From: a candidate division KSB1 bacterium
GTDB lineage: Bacteria; Zhuqueibacterota; Zhuqueibacteria; Zhuqueibacterales; Zhuqueibacteraceae
DNA length: 64,000 nucleotides
Assembly: GCA_034506175.1 (NCBI GenBank)
Contig: JAPDQB010000037.1
Coordinates: forward strand, 1 to 64,000
Direction of reading: 5' to 3'
The notes beneath the pieces were generated by a model. It did not search any database. It was not told the origin of the DNA and saw only the letters and a list, made by a program, of their open reading frames with translations. Of this stretch, positions 34,105 through 41,068 are shown in pieces. Each line of letters begins with the position of its first letter. Position 1 is the stretch's first letter. The position numbers and the translations under genes were made by a program.

Positions 34105-34200
34105 ATGAAAATCCCCACATCCTATCCCAAACATCTTTATTGCAACATGAACAAAATCTTCATCAGCTGCAGCCACCACGACGAAGCATTGAAAATCTAA
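34105..34200 (+). pseudogene. Micro-ORF ending in a TIR-like N-terminal motif
   Basis: 31 codons just after the permease gene. From the second ATG it reads MNKIFISCSHHDEALKI and stops. The KIFISxSHxDE pattern is the opening strand and box 1 of TIR domains. Nothing else of a TIR domain follows in any frame, so this is either a chance match or the tip of a lost gene. Confidence 0.3.
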
Positions 34201-34201
34201 A

Positions 34202-34231
34202 ATTGTAAATTTTCAATTTAAAATTTACAAT
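34202..34231. repeat. AT-rich perfect inverted repeat
   Basis: ATTGTAAATTTT (34202-34213) and AAAATTTACAAT (34220-34231) are perfect complements around a six-base loop, 24 bases before the aminotransferase start. No T run follows. It could be a weak operator or simply low-complexity spacer. Confidence 0.5.
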
Positions 34232-34254
34232 AAAACAAACGAAAGGAAATTGCC

Positions 34255-35643
34255 ATGAACTTGCCCCAAGCCAATCCACCGAATGTCGCAACTGCCGTGT
34301 CATCTCATCGTCAGTCCAAAATCGAATCCGAGCCCGAGCTCACCCGCGACGAAGTCCTGGCGCTGCGCAAAGAGTACGTCGCGCCGGCGGTGTTCATGTA
34401 TTACAAAGAACCGATCAATCTCGTGGCCGGGCACATGCAATATCTCTATGATGAGACCGGCAAGCAATATCTCGACGCCATCGGCGGCATCGTCACCATC
34501 AGCGTCGGGCATTGCCATCCGGAAGTGATCGCCAAAACCAAAGCGCAGATCGACAAGCTGCAACACGCCACGACGATTTATCTGCATCCGGCCATGCCAC
34601 TGCTGGCGAAAAAGCTGGCGGAGAAAATGCCGCATCCGGATTTGAAAGTCTCATTCTTCACCAACTCCGGCAGCGAAACCAATGATCTGGCGATGACCAT
34701 GGCGCGGCTGTTCACCGGCAATCTCGACATTCTCGCGCTGCGCAATTGCTACCACGGCGCCAGTCTCGCGCCGATGAGTGCCGTCGGCCACAGCACGTGG
34801 CGTTTTCCCATTCCCACCACCGGCAATCTGCATCACATCGCGCCGGGCTATTGCTACCGATGTCCGTTCAATTTGAAATATCCCGATTGCAACATCCAAT
34901 GCGCGCGCGACGCGGAGAATGTGATTCGCTACAGCACCAGCGGCAAAATTGCCGCACTCATTGCCGAGCCGATTCAAGGCGTGGGTGGGACGGTCACACC
35001 GCCGCAGGAGTATTTTCAAATCTTATATGACATTGTGAAAAAGTATGGCGGACTCTTCATCAGCGACGAAGTGCAAACCGGCTTCGGCCGCACCGGCGAG
35101 CATTATTGGGGCATTTCCAACTGGGGCGTGACGCCCGATGCGATCACGATGGCGAAAGGCCTCGGTAATGGCGTGCCGATTTCGGCTCTCACCACGCGCC
35201 GCGAAATTGCCGAAGTGATGTCGCGCAAAATTTGGTTCAACACTTTCGGTGGCAATCCGGTCTCCATGACACAAGGCTTGGCGACCCTCGAAGTGATGGA
35301 CAAAGAAGGCACGCAAGCCAATGCGCAAAAAGTCGGCAATTATTTGAAAGAGAAACTCACCGGCTTGATGGATAAGCATCGCCTCATCGGCGAAGTGCGC
35401 GGCCTCGGCTTAATGCTCGGCGTCGAGCTGGTGAAAGATCGAAACACCAAAGAACCTGCTTCCACCGAAGCCGCCGACGTTTTGGAGCGCACGAAAAATC
35501 GCGGCCTGCTCATCGGCAAAGGCGGATTCTTTGGCAACGTCCTGCGTATCAAACCGCCGATGTGCATCACTCTGAGCGATGCGGGTTTTATCGTAGATAC
35601 GTTGGATAAGGTGCTTGGCGAGATTGAAACAGGCAAGATTTAA
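34255..35643 (+). CDS. Class III aminotransferase (AGXT2/beta-alanine type)
   Basis: 462 residues, PLP-dependent. HMQYLYDETGKQYLDAIGGI, NSGSETNDLAMTMARLFTGN (phosphate-binding), SDEVQTGFGRTG with the PLP aspartate, ITMAKGLGNGVPISAL with the Schiff-base lysine, and FNTFGGNPVSM are all present. The text resembles alanine-glyoxylate aminotransferase 2 and related enzymes that use beta-alanine or 3-aminoisobutyrate as donor. In this cluster it would turn beta-alanine, the product of the amidohydrolase, into malonate semialdehyde. A short ribosome binding site (GAAAGGAAA) precedes the ATG. Confidence 0.92.
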   Translation: MNLPQANPPNVATAVSSHRQSKIESEPELTRDEVLALRKEYVAPAVFMYYKEPINLVAGHMQYLYDETGKQYLDAIGGIVTISVGHCHPEVIAKTKAQIDKLQHATTIYLHPAMPLLAKKLAEKMPHPDLKVSFFTNSGSETNDLAMTMARLFTGNLDILALRNCYHGASLAPMSAVGHSTWRFPIPTTGNLHHIAPGYCYRCPFNLKYPDCNIQCARDAENVIRYSTSGKIAALIAEPIQGVGGTVTPPQEYFQILYDIVKKYGGLFISDEVQTGFGRTGEHYWGISNWGVTPDAITMAKGLGNGVPISALTTRREIAEVMSRKIWFNTFGGNPVSMTQGLATLEVMDKEGTQANAQKVGNYLKEKLTGLMDKHRLIGEVRGLGLMLGVELVKDRNTKEPASTEAADVLERTKNRGLLIGKGGFFGNVLRIKPPMCITLSDAGFIVDTLDKVLGEIETGKI

Positions 35644-35646
35644 TTC

Positions 35647-35722
35647 GGTATCCGGATTCACCGAATCGTCCGGATAAAAACATTTTCTTCTGCATCCGGA
35701 CGATTCGAAAAATCCGAATACC
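35647..35722. repeat. Long imperfect palindrome, copy 1
   Basis: Left arm begins GGTATCCGGATT and ends CGAATCGTCCGGAT; the right arm, read in reverse complement, begins GGTATTCGGATT and ends CGAATCGTCCGGAT. Arms of about 29 bases pair with four or so mismatches around an 18-base loop rich in A and T. It starts three bases after the aminotransferase stop codon. Confidence 0.9.
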
Positions 35723-35740
35723 AAAAGCAAAAATCAATTC

Positions 35741-35815
35741 GGTATCAGGATTTGCCGAATCGCCCGGATAAAACCAGTACTTTTAAATCCGGGCGATTCG
35801 CAAAATCCGGATACC
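35741..35815. repeat. Long imperfect palindrome, copy 2
   Basis: Same family as copy 1: left arm GGTATCAGGATT to CGAATCGCCCGGAT, right arm the complement of GGTATCCGGATT to CGAATCGCCCGGAT. Loop AAAACCAGTACTTTTAA. Where copy 1 has CGTCCGG in both arms, copy 2 has CGCCCGG in both arms, so the arms have changed together and pairing is preserved. It lies 21 bases before the start of GxxExxY gene 2. Confidence 0.9.
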
Positions 35816-35836
35816 AAAACTTTTCGGGAGGATAAG

Positions 35837-36667
35837 ATGGGAAAGCTTCTGCATGAAGAACTCAGCTACAAAATTCGTGGCATTCTCTTTCGTGTTTACA
35901 ATACGCTCGGACCCGGATTTCGGGAGGAGACATACAAACAGGCTGCAAAACGTGATTTGTTAAAAATTGGATTGCCGATTGAAGTTGAGAAAGACATCCC
36001 AATTCCTTATGAAGATGATCCAGCCATCGATGTCTATCGTCTCGACATTCTGGTCGACAAGAAAATTCTTTTGGAGTTGAAGGCGCTTGCCGAAATTCAC
36101 GAACGTTTCGTCGCCCAAACGCTTAGTGAGCTGCTCGCAAGCAAAATAGAGTTGGCCATGCTGGTGAATTTTGGTTCGGACCCATTGGAAATTCGACGGT
36201 TGCTCAACGTCCACTTAAATCCGGCTAAAAATAAAAATCGGCAGAAGGATATACCTAAGCAACAGGATTTTACTGAATTCACCAAACAGAAGATCGTGCA
36301 CAAGGAATTGAGCTACGCATTGTATGGATGCTTCTACAAAATCTACAATATCCTTGGTCCTGGATATCGTGAAACAACCTATGAGAAAGCTTTTTTCAAG
36401 GATTTATCAAAGGCCGGAATAAAATATGAAACAGAAAAGGAGATTCCCATCGTTTACGAAAATACAGTCATCGATACTCACACAATCAAACTGATCGTTG
36501 ATGACAAAATTATCGTTTACGTCAAAGCGTATTCCGACCTTGATTCCGACTGGAAAGCGCGACTTAAAAGCGAGTTACGCGCCAGCAGTCTTGAACTTGG
36601 GTTAATTGTCAACTTCGGATCACATCCATTAGTCATCGAAAGAGTTCTGAACTCCGATAAGCGGTAA
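35837..36667 (+). CDS. Double-domain GxxExxY (PD-(D/E)xK-like) protein 2
   Basis: 276 residues behind CGGGAGGATAAG. Tandem GxxExxY domains. Domain 1: GFREETY (residues 27-33) and YRLDILVDKKILLELKA with Asp70, Glu80 and Lys82, then LAMLVNFG. A charged linker (residues about 128-150) leads to domain 2: GYRETTY (176-182) is intact, but the nuclease site HTIKLIVDDKIIVYVKA has Lys218 for Asp and Tyr228 for Glu. So, as in GxxExxY protein 1, only the N-terminal domain can be catalytic. It lies between the aminotransferase and dihydropyrimidinase genes and is flanked by three long palindromes, two before and one after. Confidence 0.88.
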   Translation: MGKLLHEELSYKIRGILFRVYNTLGPGFREETYKQAAKRDLLKIGLPIEVEKDIPIPYEDDPAIDVYRLDILVDKKILLELKALAEIHERFVAQTLSELLASKIELAMLVNFGSDPLEIRRLLNVHLNPAKNKNRQKDIPKQQDFTEFTKQKIVHKELSYALYGCFYKIYNILGPGYRETTYEKAFFKDLSKAGIKYETEKEIPIVYENTVIDTHTIKLIVDDKIIVYVKAYSDLDSDWKARLKSELRASSLELGLIVNFGSHPLVIERVLNSDKR

Positions 36668-36672
36668 TTTTA

Positions 36673-36750
36673 GGTATCTGTATTTCACGAATCAACCGGA
36701 CCAAAAACTAGATAGCTTTTTATCCGGGCGATTCGGCAAATCCGAATACC
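36673..36750. repeat. Long imperfect palindrome, copy 3
   Basis: Starts five bases after the stop of GxxExxY gene 2. The right arm (ATCCGGGCGATTCGG to CGAATACC) is nearly the same as in copies 1 and 2; the left arm, GGTATCTGTATTTCACGAAT then CAACCGGACC, is more diverged. It completes the bracket around GxxExxY gene 2. Confidence 0.85.
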
Positions 36751-36780
36751 AAAAATCTTTTAAGCAAGGAGAAAATCCGT

Positions 36781-38166
36781 ATGTCAAAGTTGATTGTTCG
36801 TAACGGCGAGATCATCACCAGCATGGATCGCATGCGCGGCGATGTCTATTGCGAAGACGGCGTCATTCGCGCCGTTGGCGCCAAGCTGGAGGTTCCGGCA
36901 GGAACCGAAGTGATTGATGCCAGCGGGCAGCTCGTATTCCCCGGCGGCCTCGATCCGCATGTGCACATGGAGTTGCCGTTCATGGGCACGGTGAGCGCCG
37001 ATGATTTCGAGTCCGGCACCGCCGCCGGTATTTGCGGCGGGGTGACGTGCATCATTGATTTTTGCATCCCCGCGGCAAAACAGTCGCTTCTCGAAGCGCT
37101 AAAAATCTGGGATGAAAAATCGAAAAAAGCCGTCGCCGATTTTTCCTATCACATGGCCATTACTTGGTTCAGCGAGCAGGTCGAAAAAGAAATGGGCGAG
37201 GTGAAAGCCCGCGGCATTCCCAGCTTCAAGCATTTCATGGCGTACAAGGGCGCGTTGATGCTCGACGATGATGGGTTGTATCGCAGCTTCTGCCGCATCA
37301 AAGAACTTGGTGGCATCGCGACGATTCATGCGGAAAATGGCGATGTCGTGTGGAATCTTCAGCAAAAGTTAATCCGCGAAGGGAAAACCGGTCCGGAATA
37401 TCATGCAGTTTCACGTCCACCCGAAGTCGAAGGTGAAGCCACCAACCGCGCCATTCGCATTGCCGAAGTTGTCGGCATTCCGGTTTACATCGTTCACATG
37501 ACGTGCAAAGCCGCGCTGGATGCGGTGATTGCAGCACGTTTGCGCGGACAGCGCGGCGTGTATGCCGAGTCGCTCATCAATCATCTGCTGCTCGATGACA
37601 GCGTTTATCAAAAGCCGAATTTCGAAGCGGCGGCGTATGTGATGAGTCCCCCCTTTCGGCCCAAAGGCAATCCCGAAGCATTGTGGGATGGCATCAAAGC
37701 GGGCATGATTCAAGCGACCGGCACCGATCACTGCCCGTTCAACATGAGCCAGAAGGCGATGGGCAAGGATAACTTCACGCTCATTCCCAACGGCTGCGCC
37801 GCGATCGAAGATCGCATGAGCCTGCTCTGGCATCACGGCGTCGGCATGGGCCGCATCAGCGAGCAACAGTTCGTTAGCCTCTTCACGACAAATGCCTGTC
37901 GTATCTTCGGTCTCTATCCGCGCAAAGGTACCATTGCTGTTGGATCCGATGCGGACATCGTCGTCTTCGATCCAACTAAAACGCGCGTCATCAGCGCCAA
38001 GACGCATCATCAAAAAGTTGACCGCAGCATCTTCGAGGGCTTTGAAGTGAAAGGCGTTCCGACACACGTCATTGCCAACGGCAAGTTGGTTTATAAAGAC
38101 GGTGATCTGCGCGTCGAACGAGGCGCTGGAAGATTTATTCCGCGCGCGGGAATTCAATTGATCTGA
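36781..38166 (+). CDS. Dihydropyrimidinase/hydantoinase
   Basis: 461 residues of the cyclic amidohydrolase family. Opens dihydrouracil, dihydrothymine or hydantoin rings to N-carbamoyl amino acids. Metal and catalytic residues: HVHMELPF (two histidines), the carbamylated lysine in SFKHFMAYKGALM, histidines in ATIHAENGD and VYIVHMT, and the aspartate in ATGTDHCPFNM. The last block DADIVVFDPTKTRVISAKTH is typical of dihydropyrimidinases. With the N-carbamoyl hydrolase, permease and aminotransferase upstream it forms the lower reductive pyrimidine pathway. AAGGAG precedes the ATG. Confidence 0.94.
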   Translation: MSKLIVRNGEIITSMDRMRGDVYCEDGVIRAVGAKLEVPAGTEVIDASGQLVFPGGLDPHVHMELPFMGTVSADDFESGTAAGICGGVTCIIDFCIPAAKQSLLEALKIWDEKSKKAVADFSYHMAITWFSEQVEKEMGEVKARGIPSFKHFMAYKGALMLDDDGLYRSFCRIKELGGIATIHAENGDVVWNLQQKLIREGKTGPEYHAVSRPPEVEGEATNRAIRIAEVVGIPVYIVHMTCKAALDAVIAARLRGQRGVYAESLINHLLLDDSVYQKPNFEAAAYVMSPPFRPKGNPEALWDGIKAGMIQATGTDHCPFNMSQKAMGKDNFTLIPNGCAAIEDRMSLLWHHGVGMGRISEQQFVSLFTTNACRIFGLYPRKGTIAVGSDADIVVFDPTKTRVISAKTHHQKVDRSIFEGFEVKGVPTHVIANGKLVYKDGDLRVERGAGRFIPRAGIQLI

Positions 38167-38188
38167 ACGTCATTTCAGCGAGACTATC

Positions 38189-38533
38189 ATGAAAAAGAAG
38201 AAACAACGGGCGGCCCCAAAAGACACTTTGGAATCGCTCGTCGAGCAAATTAAGTCGCATTTGCCAGCCTCGGCCATACTTGGAGACCCGGATGAATGGG
38301 ATGCGGAATTTGGATCTTCCTACACTGTTCGTCGATTGGCCGGCGAGGGCGATCATGGCGTGTTATGCGAAGTTAACGTTCATGGCAAAACTTGCAAAAT
38401 TCCCTTCTTGGAGCTGAATTTTGATGAGTTCGAGTACCCCGAATTGTCGAAGCTCCAATACCGGTATATGCGGGAATGGGAAAAATTGCACCCGCCACCG
38501 GACTGGCTTCGCAAGATTTTTACAGGCAAATAA
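38189..38533 (+). CDS. Hypothetical protein
   Basis: 114 residues, lysine-rich start, no signal peptide or membrane helix. The middle (YTVRRLAGEGDHGVLCEVNV, then CKIPFLELNFDEFEYPELSK) suggests a small beta sheet followed by an acidic helix, and the end has WEKLHPPPDWLRKIF. It starts 22 bases after the dihydropyrimidinase gene on the same strand. I do not recognise the family and see no metal-binding or catalytic motif. Confidence 0.6.
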   Translation: MKKKKQRAAPKDTLESLVEQIKSHLPASAILGDPDEWDAEFGSSYTVRRLAGEGDHGVLCEVNVHGKTCKIPFLELNFDEFEYPELSKLQYRYMREWEKLHPPPDWLRKIFTGK

Positions 38534-38588
38534 CTTTCTTGATGGAGTGGCGCTGGTTGCTTTATTCCTCCCGCCGCTATCCAATTGA

Positions 38589-38909
38589 CTGGCGGCGCAC
38601 ACTGCTTTGGCAAAGCAGTTGGGATATACGGATGATGATTTGAAAGCGCTGGCGAATTTTGCAAATGCTGAAAATTTTACGCCGGCAGTCAAAGCCACCA
38701 TCAAGCTGGCGGAAAACATGACGGTCAATGGCCAGCTTGTCACTGATGAAGATTTCGCCGAACTGCGCCAATATTACACCGCGCCGGAGATTATCGAGCT
38801 GACCAGCCTCATCGGCATGGTCAACTATTTCAACCGTTTCACCACAACACTCCGCATTGATCTTTCCGGCACCGACGCACTGTATGAATCTTTTATGATT
38901 GATTCGTAG
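38589..38909 (+). pseudogene. Carboxymuconolactone decarboxylase-family protein, C-terminal fragment
   Basis: The frame reads LAAHTALAKQLGYTDDDLKA, then FAELRQYYTAPEIIELTSLI and GMVNYFNRFTTTLRID. This is the C-terminal two thirds of an AhpD/CMD-like protein. The residues before LAAHTA are normally CxYC; here the codon immediately before is TGA (38586-38588), where a cysteine TGC would be expected, and the upstream sequence is not recognisably CMD. The redox cysteines and N-terminus are therefore missing. A TTG at 38607 could start a 100-residue fragment but this is unlikely to work as an enzyme. Confidence 0.7.
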
Positions 38910-38914
38910 CAAAG

Positions 38915-38947
38915 GCTTTTTTTGTTGCAGTTCCCTTTTCGTTGCAA
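38915..38947 (-). repeat. Single TTTCGTTGC-type repeat unit
   Basis: GCTTTTTTTGTTGCAGTTCC then CTTTTCGTTGCA. It matches one unit of the 32325 array over 33 bases with one missing base and two substitutions. It begins six bases after the stop codon of the CMD fragment and lies just before the three-gene cassette that ends with RecQ. Confidence 0.85.
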
Positions 38948-38974
38948 GACTCAATTAAATGCTGGGAGGACGCC

Positions 38975-39163
38975 ATGAGTGATCAAGATTTAGTTGCCGT
39001 GTTTCGCGAAAAGCTCCGCGCCCTCGGCAAAGAGGGAAAGTACGCCCGCCACTTTACCGCCGAGGACGAAGAACGCGTTTGCCGCGCGTTCGCCATGGCA
39101 CTGGAGAATCCCCCCATTTCCGAAACGCTGCTGTTCGAATTGCTCACCGGGGAAAAAGCATGA
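38975..39163 (+). CDS. Small helical protein upstream of a Rad50-like ATPase
   Basis: 62 residues behind GGGAGGACGCC. Predicted to be all helical: LVAVFREKLRALGKEGKYAR, then HFTAEDEERVCRAFAMALEN and SETLLFELLTGEKA. No known domain. The stop overlaps the ATG of the ATPase gene (ATGA), so the two are translated together and the small protein is a likely partner of the ATPase. It occupies the position that sbcD/mre11 takes in SbcCD operons but is far too small to be a nuclease. Confidence 0.65.
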   Translation: MSDQDLVAVFREKLRALGKEGKYARHFTAEDEERVCRAFAMALENPPISETLLFELLTGEKA

Positions 39164-40986
39164 AGCTCGAAAAGCTGATCGTCAAAAATCTCGGCCCTTA
39201 TCGCGAGACGCACCAATTCGATTTGAGCGGCGAATTGATTCTTTTTTACGGGGCGAATTTCTCCGGCAAATCGACTTTGGTCAAAGCCGTTTATTTTGCA
39301 CTCACCGGCAAAGCGCTGAGCACCGGCCTCAAGCCGCCGGCGTTGGCGAGCACGAATGCGGCCAGCGGCACCGTGGGGTTGTTCTACCAGCATCAGCAGA
39401 ACAGATTTCGGATCTACCGTTCGACCAAAGGTGATTTGCAGATTGAACAAGCTGACGGCGAAAAATGGCAGCGGTGTACCGAAAACGCAGCAACGCTTCC
39501 CGCGCTCAATTTTCAGCAATGGCGTACCGGCTGCTTTTTGCACGAAGATGAGTTGGGCGAATTTCTCGTGCAACCGCCGGCAAGCCGCCGCGATTTGTTG
39601 AATCAACTGCTCGGCGTTGAGTCACTGCTGCAAGCGCAGGAGCTTTTCATTCAAGTCCGGCGGCTGGCCAAACGCCGGGAGAAAACCGCGACGGGCTTGC
39701 AGGAAAGTTTGCGGCTCGATGGTTTGGCCGATCGCGCCGCGGAATTGCAGACAGCAAAAAATGCCGTGTCAAAATTGGAAGCGCGCCTTCAAGCTTTGCA
39801 GGAAACCGCGCCGGAGGCGAGGCCCGACGAACGTCTGCGCCAAACTTGGGAACAGGCCAAAGCCGCGGCGCAAACACGGCTCGCACACTTGCAGCAGCAA
39901 CTCGATGCGGTGCGTGCTGGCTTCAATCAGCGCGACGAGCTTGCCACGCTGTTGCAACAAAGCGCGCAGCAACTATCGCAGCGCGAGGCCGCGACGCATG
40001 AGATGGAAAGCTGCACCGAGCTGCGCATTACGCTGGCGAGCCAACTGCGGCAGGTTGAGGAGATGCTGGCGATGATCAAAGGCTTGCAAGGCCGGGAAAC
40101 GTGCCCCACTTGCCAGCAGCCGCTCTCGACAGTAGTGATCGAAAAACTGGTTGAAGATTATCAAACCAAGCGCGAGGCCATTTGGCGCGAACGCGAGCAA
40201 GCCGAAGCCAAAGCGCGCGAGGTGCGCGAAACCGTTCGGTTGCTGGACGAGCTGGACCGCAAACAGAACGAGCTCGAGCAACGTCTGCAGCGGTGGCAGC
40301 AACTCGAAGCGGAAATTGCCGCGGCGCAAAAGGAGTTTGAAACTTGGGAAAATAAATTGACGGCGTTGGCGCCGCTTTCTCCCACTGACGAAACTCGCGA
40401 GAAACTTCAACAAGAATTGGAACACCATCGCCGCCAGCTTGCGGCGCTGGAGCTGCAGCAACGGCATTATGAACAACGGCGGCAGGAAATTTTGTCGGCC
40501 AATCGTCAAGTTGAAATCGTCACCCAACACCGCTTGTTGAGCGAATGGGCCGCGGATGCCGTTGCGCGCACGGTGCAATCCGTCGTCGGCATTTCGTTGA
40601 AAAAAGCCGATACCGAAATCACGGCCTGCTTGCAAAACTTCGGTCTCTTTCACGCGCACACGCAAAAAATCGATTTGGAAAAGTCGCAACTGATGCCGGA
40701 CATCGACGGCCGGGCTTTGCAAACGCTTTCCGGCAGCGAGAAAACGATTCTTTATCTCAGCATGAAAATTGCGCTCTCACGGCTGATGCCGGAAGCGGAT
40801 TTTCTGGTGCTCGACGACCCCACCTTGCATCTCGACGAAACGCGGCGCGAGCGGCTGCGCGATTATCTCTTGAGCTTGATGTCTGAAAAGCAAATTATTC
40901 TCTTCACCAATGATCGCGGCTTTGCGGAGCAGTTTGTGACTGCAAAACGAATTGATTTGAGTTCGTCGTGTCGCCTTTCGGCGTAA
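39160..40986 (+). CDS. Rad50/SbcC-like zinc-hook ATPase
   Basis: 608 residues. N-terminal ABC half with KLEKLIVKNLGPYRETHQFD and Walker A YGANFSGKSTLVKAVYF; coiled coils at about 165-310 and 325-470 joined by a zinc hook CPTCQQPL near residue 314; C-terminal half with signature LSGSEKTILYLSMKIALSRL and Walker B FLVLDDPTLHLDETR. This is the Rad50/SbcC plan, but at 608 residues it is shorter than SbcC (about 1000). No Mre11/SbcD nuclease is adjacent. Neighbours are a small helical protein upstream and a RecQ-PRTase fusion downstream, so it probably acts on DNA ends in repair or defence. The start was chosen for its overlap with the upstream stop. Confidence 0.85.
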   Translation: MKLEKLIVKNLGPYRETHQFDLSGELILFYGANFSGKSTLVKAVYFALTGKALSTGLKPPALASTNAASGTVGLFYQHQQNRFRIYRSTKGDLQIEQADGEKWQRCTENAATLPALNFQQWRTGCFLHEDELGEFLVQPPASRRDLLNQLLGVESLLQAQELFIQVRRLAKRREKTATGLQESLRLDGLADRAAELQTAKNAVSKLEARLQALQETAPEARPDERLRQTWEQAKAAAQTRLAHLQQQLDAVRAGFNQRDELATLLQQSAQQLSQREAATHEMESCTELRITLASQLRQVEEMLAMIKGLQGRETCPTCQQPLSTVVIEKLVEDYQTKREAIWREREQAEAKAREVRETVRLLDELDRKQNELEQRLQRWQQLEAEIAAAQKEFETWENKLTALAPLSPTDETREKLQQELEHHRRQLAALELQQRHYEQRRQEILSANRQVEIVTQHRLLSEWAADAVARTVQSVVGISLKKADTEITACLQNFGLFHAHTQKIDLEKSQLMPDIDGRALQTLSGSEKTILYLSMKIALSRLMPEADFLVLDDPTLHLDETRRERLRDYLLSLMSEKQIILFTNDRGFAEQFVTAKRIDLSSSCRLSA

Positions 40987-41068
40987 AGTTTCACAAGCAA
41001 AATAATTGTTTTAATGCAAACAGGTCGTGATCCCAAACCTTGACGCTTAAAGGCGCAACTACAAACAA

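Noticed and set aside
35647..36750. Palindromes as ordinary transcription terminators
   Set aside because: The arms of about 29 bases are far longer than typical terminators, no T run follows on the plus strand, and two lie before the GxxExxY gene rather than after it.
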